DNA of 64,000 bases from positions 57,429,301 through 57,493,300 of the forward strand of contig CP136061.1 of NCBI GenBank assembly GCA_032622095.1, in the 5' to 3' direction. The translations under genes and the position numbers were made by a program. Origin of the DNA: Siphonodentalium dalli. Lineage: Eukaryota; Mollusca; Scaphopoda; Gadilida; Siphonodentaliidae. Positions 59,331-64,000 of this stretch are shown here, one piece after another. The notes beneath the pieces are model-generated. The model was not told where the DNA came from. It searched no databases and was given only the letters and a program-made list of their open reading frames with translations. How positions within the stretch are numbered: position 1 is the stretch's first letter; each line of letters starts with the position of its first letter.

Positions 59331-60310
59331 AGTTTTCGCACCCTTAACCCGGATAATATATCCATCTATGATACGCAGGGACGTGGCGACAAGGGGTCGA
59401 TTCACCCCCTCGTGAAAATATTTTGTCAGCTGGAAATCTCAAGTACAACCCACATGCAGGGACGTCGCGACAAGGGGGTTGGGTTATGTTTCTCCCCCCA
59501 AACATTTTATCAACACGTTCAACAGCTGGAAATTTAATACCTGAAACAACATGAATTGGAAATTTCACAACAACAATAGGTTGAACTTGTTCTGTTATTT
59601 TGTTTTTCCAACAATTTATTAGGGGGTATGTGTTTTTGTTTTAGACCAACATTTGCATATTTACTTCCTTTGGTCAAAAGTTTGGATTGAAATGGCCTAT
59701 ATTTAGAAATTGTCTAACCTTAGGGGGTCAGCTTGGAAGTGAGGTAGCAGTATGTGTTCCTTGTAACTACTGAAATTACCCAAGTTATTGAAAGTTACAA
59801 CGTTAAGGAACTTGTCTAGAATGTCTATATAAGGTGTCAAACATAAATTGTCGATTTTCACATCCTTAAACCGGAGCATATAATCATCTGATTCGCAGGG
59901 ATGTAGCCCCCTTATGAAAATGTGTTATCAATGGAAATCTCATAAACAGGGACATGGCGATAGTGGTCTTGGGAACACGATGCCTGACACATTCTTCCAG
60001 AAATACTGCCTTTTGGTAATTGGTTAGAGACATTTCGTTGTTGTTGTCTTGATCAAGTATAGTTCATAAATGACAATAAATAAAAATGACGCGTGTTCGC
60101 AGTGTGAGTATGATTTTTCGCTCAAGAAAGCATTGCGAGGTAAATGATACTCATGGTCATGGGCGGATTATCATTTGAGTTTCAATAGTCGACGCGAATG
60201 CATTTGGTCACGGTAAAGGACACGAATACGAAGATGCAAGCACAGTTTTCACAAATGACTAGAGCATAAATACAGTGACGTGGCAAGATGTTCTCTTCGA
60301 TGCGCCAACG
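59330..60310. repeat. Degenerate tandem repeat with GCAGGGACGTNGCGACAAGG words
   Basis: Phrases GCAGGGACGTGGCGACAAGG (59374) and GCAGGGACGTCGCGACAAGG (59457) recur as GCAGGGATGTAGCCCC (59898). CAGCTGGAAAT follows twice. A Cys/Pro-rich minus-strand open frame at 59344-59568 is produced by this repeat. Confidence 0.5.
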
Positions 60311-60439
60311 TCAATATCCAACTGTATCCCCATCCCTCAATTAGAAACTTCTGTTTCTGTGAAATGTAATTGTTTACCCCGGTTGGCTTCTGATTTTCAA
60401 GCTGTAACAGTAAGTTGTCCACCCCCTTGGGGTGGACAT

Positions 60440-60765
60440 ATTCATTAAATATGACTAACTTAGTGTTAGTCACAAACATTTTGAGTAACTTTGGTCAAGT
60501 ATTGGAATTATTTGCACATAATTCAGCAACTTAATTTTCGCCTTCCAATTGACTAAGAAAAGTTATGACTAAATCCTGGCAATTTTGACTAATTAGTCGT
60601 TTGGATCCCCATTTCTTAGTCGTTATGACTAACATCACCCTAGTTATTTTGATTAATGTTATGCCTCAGTCATGTTGGCTGAACTAAATCAGTCATCCTG
60701 AGGAAAAACGTTTGACTAACATATGTTAGTCATATTGACTAACTTTTGTTATCAGCGTAGAAAAA
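60440..60765. repeat. Second TTAGTCA/TGACTAA palindrome array, more decayed
   Basis: TGACTA occurs at about 60452, 60550, 60567, 60586, 60626, 60712 and 60736, and TAGTCA at 60467 and 60726. The rightmost palindrome TTAGTCATATTGACTAA is followed by CTTTTGTTATCAGCGTA, which aligns with the CTTGTTGTTCAGTGTA end of the 36-kb array. Confidence 0.75.
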
Positions 60766-60949
60766 TTAAAATACTTTCCTCTTGATATACGATTCCATCG
60801 CTATGTGGAATTTATAGGCATTTTGTTTATTCAAAGGGTGCATACGGAAATTATAGGATGGACACCCCATCGCCAAACTGAGCCCATATAGCCACGTCCC
60901 TATCTAGATATATTATAAGATATCGGAGCAGTTTGAAATTATAAAATGA

Positions 60950-60962
60950 CCACCACTCCTAT
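60950..60962. repeat. SINE target-site duplication, left copy
   Basis: CCACCACTCCTAT, identical to 61248-61260. Confidence 0.9.
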
Positions 60963-61247
60963 TGCTTTGGTTTGGTTTATTAGGGTTTATCGTCGTTCTA
61001 GCCGCTAGGCCACACACGACGTTGTCAATTTTACGGGTGGAGGAAAGACCACACAGAGGCTTGATTTCGCCGAGAAATCGTCCCACTGCGTGTAGAAACC
61101 ACCGAACCCCCCGAAAGCAACTGACAAACTTGCCCAGATACACGATTCCGGTCACCCTCCATATGACGGGGTTCGAATCAGCTTCGTCAACACTGGACGG
61201 CCTGTGACGGTGTAATGCACCTGGACCGACTGGACCACCGGGGGCCC
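60963..61247 (-). mobile_element. tRNA-derived SINE with perfect 13-bp target-site duplication
   Basis: On the minus strand the head GGTGGTCCAGTCGGTCC contains an A-box (TGGTCCAGTCGG), with a B-box-like GATTCGAACCCC about 55 bp later. The body reads GGGCAAGTTTGTCAGTTGCT, GGGGGTTCGGTGGTTTC, TGTGGTCTTTCCTCCACCCG and GTGTGGCCTAGCGGCTAGAA, ending in AATAAACCAAACCAAAGC. CCACCACTCCTAT is found exactly on both sides (60950-60962 and 61248-61260), proving retrotransposition by target-primed insertion. The body resembles SINEs I know from mollusc genomes. Open frames on both strands are incidental. Confidence 0.9.
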
Positions 61248-61260
61248 CCACCACTCCTAT
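61248..61260. repeat. SINE target-site duplication, right copy
   Basis: CCACCACTCCTAT, identical to 60950-60962. The repeat unit into which the SINE was inserted continues past this point. Confidence 0.9.
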
Positions 61261-61399
61261 AACCGATACCATTAGCACGTCCCTGCTTCGATACACCCCC
61301 CCCCCGATACAATGAAGCCACGTTACTGCCTCGATGTGTTATAATAAGAGTAACGGATCAGTTTGAAATCATAGGATGGTCACAATATATATAATGCTA

Positions 61400-62596
61400 T
61401 ACCATCAAAATAATATTTTATTTTCACAAACTGAATGGTTGTAAATTTGTAATTTGTAAAAACAATGATACCAAATTGGTTGTAGTACTCGTTATTACAC
61501 TGACTTGTACTTACATACACACACTACAAACGAACAGTTTATTTGTTAACTTTGCGCAGGCAAGTGGTCATCAACTTAGCAATCCGTGAACCGATTGGAT
61601 AGCTCTGATAAGTGATCACCTCTCAACTTATGATTGGTTATTTATTTGGTAACTTTGGCTTGGCGTGATTCAATATATAGTGAATCCCTCACAGGCAAAG
61701 GTTTGTCCGTAAGCAATCTACAATAATCATCAGTAGATCTTTGTGAAATATGCGAGATTTTGTTAGCTCATCGTTTCATAGTACCGGCGTTATCACTATT
61801 CACAATATGATAGCACGCATTGTAACTTCCCCATATAAATCGTTGTCAGTTATTTTAGCTCTATATGCATGTCCGTCTAATTTGAACTGGTATTCAGATA
61901 ACATTGATAACGGGTGCATGGGAGCAGAGTGGTGAGTTGTTTTTTTCTAAGTTTTACAGCTGCCTTTTAGGGGTTTCACCTCTCGCCCAGTTTAAGGTAT
62001 TACAATAATACGGCTAAATTGTCCCTGTACTATGAAACCACCGTGATAGTTAACACAAATTTGTAATTACAAATTAATAAATACAATTTGTATTTACAGG
62101 TATAAAATTGTTCATAGTATTGACCCCTGGCCGTATAACGGTCCAAGGTTGGCAGCGACGTTGCGCGGTGTGATTTTTCTAACGGTGTAGTTCTTCCACA
62201 TTTTAATTCTTCTCATCTTCTCATTATCAAAATGTTGTATTCGATCGTAATAGACACTGTTTGAACCAATACAATATCCGATCTTGGAGATAGGAATATG
62301 GTGATTTTCTTACCAATCCGGAGTTACATGTAATTTGTACATTCCGTCAAATTCTGGAAAGTGAAACAAGGGAAAGTCCAATGGGAATTTGCTGATATTT
62401 TGTCTGACACCACACTGCATTTTGACAATTATATGTTGACACATTTATCCGAAACGGCATTGGTTGCATTCCATGTGAGTGTTGTAGCGATACGTGTAAT
62501 AAACGTATACAGTCTGTGGATGTATCTGAATTATGATGGCGCTGTGCTGAACCTAGGCTTCCGACTAGTTTACTCTTACGTATATAATATACTTAC
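61400..62596. other. Intron sequence; right member of the TACTATGAA inverted pair at about 62025-62135
   Basis: Contains TACTATGAA (62029), its inverted form TTCATAGTA (61775 and 62113) and TTTGTAATTACAAATT palindromic words. No coding pattern. Confidence 0.45.
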
Positions 62597-62716
62597 TGAC
62601 TAGGGTACCACAGTCACCCCCCTTGTAACCAGGTTTGCATGAGCATGTGTCTGTTCCTAAAAGCTGGTAACATGTGTGTGTTCCGGCAGCATCACATGGG
62701 GTGCCGGCGCATCCAG
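62597..62716 (-). CDS. EGF-like domain exon of ZP-domain gene (first visible exon)
   Basis: This 120-bp exon has phase 1 at both ends, the usual arrangement for a shuffled EGF module. The acceptor reads TTACATTTCAG and the donor GTAAGT. The 40-residue module has six cysteines at residues 2, 7, 15, 24, 26 and 35, ending in the signature CSCKPGYKGGDC. The cysteine spacing (C-x4-C-x7-C-x8-C-x-C-x8-C) is that of a standard EGF domain. It lacks the D-x-D/N pattern of a calcium-binding EGF. The final A of the exon joins GT of the next exon to make a serine. Because the exon starts in phase 1 with no initiator or signal peptide, at least one more exon must lie upstream, beyond 64000 or unrecognised between 62.7 and 64 kb. 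Confidence 0.92.
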
Positions 62717-62856
62717 CTGAAATGTAATGTTGGTGACTGTTTAGACTTGGTTTATTCAGGGGTCTCACTGCCGCTTGCCAAATGTAAAAATAATTCACAT
62801 CTGCAAACAATACTTCCATTTGAAAAAATATATCAAATCACACTTGACCATGCAGA

Positions 62857-63179
62857 CGCGAGCGTTCACTGATGGGACAATTTCGATGTGGCATTCTTCC
62901 AATACGAATCGAAGCTGGGCGATTCAGGGGTGAAGATGAGGAAGAACGTTTGTGCGAGTTGTGTGACACTAATTCGATTGAAAATGAGTTACTTTTCCTG
63001 GTATGTTGTCAGCTTACTCGGACGCTCGTAGCCGACTATTGAATCGTGTTGGTGACATTTCCCAAATTACTTCTGATGTTGACGTTATGATCCATATTGT
63101 GAACAATTTCCCTGTATATGCTGCTAAGTTTATTTTGGAAGCATATACAATTAGACAAACAAAACTTTCCAAACCGTAA
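62857..63179 (+). mobile_element. LINE 3'-terminal coding fragment
   Basis: The frame reads RERSLMGQFRCGILPIRIEA, GRFRGEDEEERLCELCDTNS and IENELLFLVC. This is the conserved C-terminal region of a LINE polyprotein. The zinc motif reads C-x2-C-x8-L-x4-C, so the usual histidine is replaced by leucine. After a stop and frameshift the end is recognisable as VGDISQITSDVDVMIHIVNN then FPVYAAKFILEAYTIRQT. It is antisense to the ZP gene and upstream of the EGF exon. Confidence 0.8.
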
Positions 63180-64000
63180 TTATATATGTGCATTATCTGT
63201 AAATAGTATACGTACACAAAGTGACTTATAGGCCCTATGGGCCGGATGTTTGTATACATATGTCACTATAATAAACATACTCATTCATTCCATTTTGCAA
63301 ACTATTTGGCAAGACGAGTTTCATTTTCACAAGAAATCTTTTCTAACGAATATGTCGATCGAAATCATCCATGTCACACCGTCATCGGTGTATGTGGATG
63401 CGACTCGTGTGGCACCGAAATCAATTGATACCCACCAAACAACCAAATATCTGTGAAATTACACAAGATTATTTCCTGCATGCAGAAAACACAAGGAGTT
63501 CGTGGTGTATAGTTTGCGTTGATTTTGTTTCGCTTTGGTTTTTTATTATCTTTTATGTTTTCAAAATATATATGCTTCAATTCCAGACCAAAGAAAATTG
63601 AACGCCTGGTTTTGGGTCAGAAAAAGTTAGAAATATATTAGAGACTATAGCTAGACTTAATCTTTTTTTTAATTTTGACACATTTGTATGGCTTTCCATG
63701 TGTTATTAGTCCAGTCCATTTATGGTTTTACCTCAAACTAATTGGGACACAATGTGTCTCAGCAGAAACAAGTACATTGTCCCTTATTATAGACAAGATA
63801 CTAAACATCAGAAAGAATCACAATTTGAGAAATTGATGAATTTTGTGAAATATGTTTATGAGAATTTGGTAGTGTATTCAATTTTATTGTTTCTTAAGTA
63901 CATACATAGAAACACTTCATTTCACAAGTCATTTTATACCTACTAGTTATCAATAGGAAAGCATGATGAAATCGTTGCATGACTCTTAGTTGCCGGCTGT
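63180..64000. other. No exon recognised upstream of the EGF exon
   Basis: I searched this stretch on the minus strand for another cysteine-rich, phase-1 module with splice sites and found none. Short open frames on both strands have no recognisable content. Confidence 0.5.

Larger units (their letters stand above)
17074..62716 (-). other. Gene model: EGF/ZP-domain transmembrane protein, 3' part (8 exons)
   Basis: This entry ties together the eight coding exons listed separately. In transcript order they are 62716-62597, 53641-53448, 45513-45362, 40434-40256, 37230-37152, 33210-33027, 20975-20840 and 17255-17074. Every intron begins GTAAGT or GTGAGT and ends AG. The phases chain without conflict (1, 0, 2, 1, 2, 0, 1), which makes a chance assembly very unlikely. 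The joined frame gives 407 residues and a stop. Introns are about 9.0, 7.9, 4.9, 3.0, 3.9, 12.1 and 3.6 kb and are packed with repeats. Domain order is EGF (2-35), ZP-N (about 44-133), linker (about 155-215), ZP-C (about 216-304), RKKR (318-321) and TM (363-386). This is the uromodulin-like plan of a secreted, filament-forming ZP protein. It could equally be an egg-coat, cuticle or epithelial matrix protein; the sequence does not decide. The signal peptide and earlier exons must lie beyond the window. Confidence 0.93.

Noticed and set aside
63237-63428. Cysteine-containing frame (CHTVIGVCGCDSCG) as an additional EGF exon
   Set aside because: It is on the plus strand, opposite to the gene, and cysteine spacing does not fit EGF. 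No minus-strand equivalent.

Overview
The window is eukaryotic genomic DNA, almost certainly from a marine invertebrate animal. The evidence is one spliced gene with clean GT-AG introns and metazoan extracellular domains, visibly AT-rich introns, and a dense mixture of non-LTR, LTR and inverted-repeat elements. A tRNA-derived SINE with a CAGTTTGTC / GGTTCGGTGGTTT / CTTTCCTCC body resembles SINEs I know from molluscs and related lophotrochozoans. I therefore lean to a mollusc or another spiralian, but a hemichordate or cephalochordate is not excluded.

The only intact protein-coding gene I can support lies on the minus strand and spans most of the window. Eight exons run from 62716 down to a stop codon at 17074-17076. 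They join in phase without a stop to give the C-terminal 407 residues of a membrane-anchored EGF plus zona pellucida (ZP) domain protein. The order is one EGF-like module, the four-cysteine ZP-N half, a linker, the six-cysteine ZP-C half, a basic furin-type site (RKKR), a hydrophobic patch, a transmembrane helix and a 21-residue cytoplasmic tail. The 5' end lies beyond 64000. Proteins of this type are made as membrane precursors and form extracellular filaments once the furin site is cut.

Everything else sits in the introns or in the 17 kb beyond the 3' end. From 0 to 17 kb there are tandem and dispersed repeats, a hAT-like inverted-repeat element, and decayed LINE pieces near 7.7-8.8 kb (plus strand), 10.2-11.35 kb and 12.5-13.6 kb (both minus). 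A TTAA-flanked palindromic element lies just beyond the gene's 3' end. The last introns (17-33 kb) hold two large inverted-repeat elements, a 99% identical duplicated 0.5-kb block, and several tandem repeat families. The middle introns (33-53 kb) hold a Ty3/gypsy remnant, a tandem array of TTAGTCA/TGACTAA palindromes, an array built on ATGGCGGCC words, a 1.4-kb fold-back element and a 4.6-kb satellite of about 163 copies of a 28-bp unit with higher-order structure. The first visible intron (53.6-62.6 kb) holds a 1.16-kb inverted-repeat element, a long decayed LINE reverse transcriptase, a second TTAGTCA array and a SINE with a perfect 13-bp target-site duplication. A LINE 3' end lies upstream of the EGF exon at 62.9-63.2 kb.

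I found no tRNA, rRNA, CRISPR array or second intact gene. The most unusual material is repeat architecture rather than a new enzymatic system.
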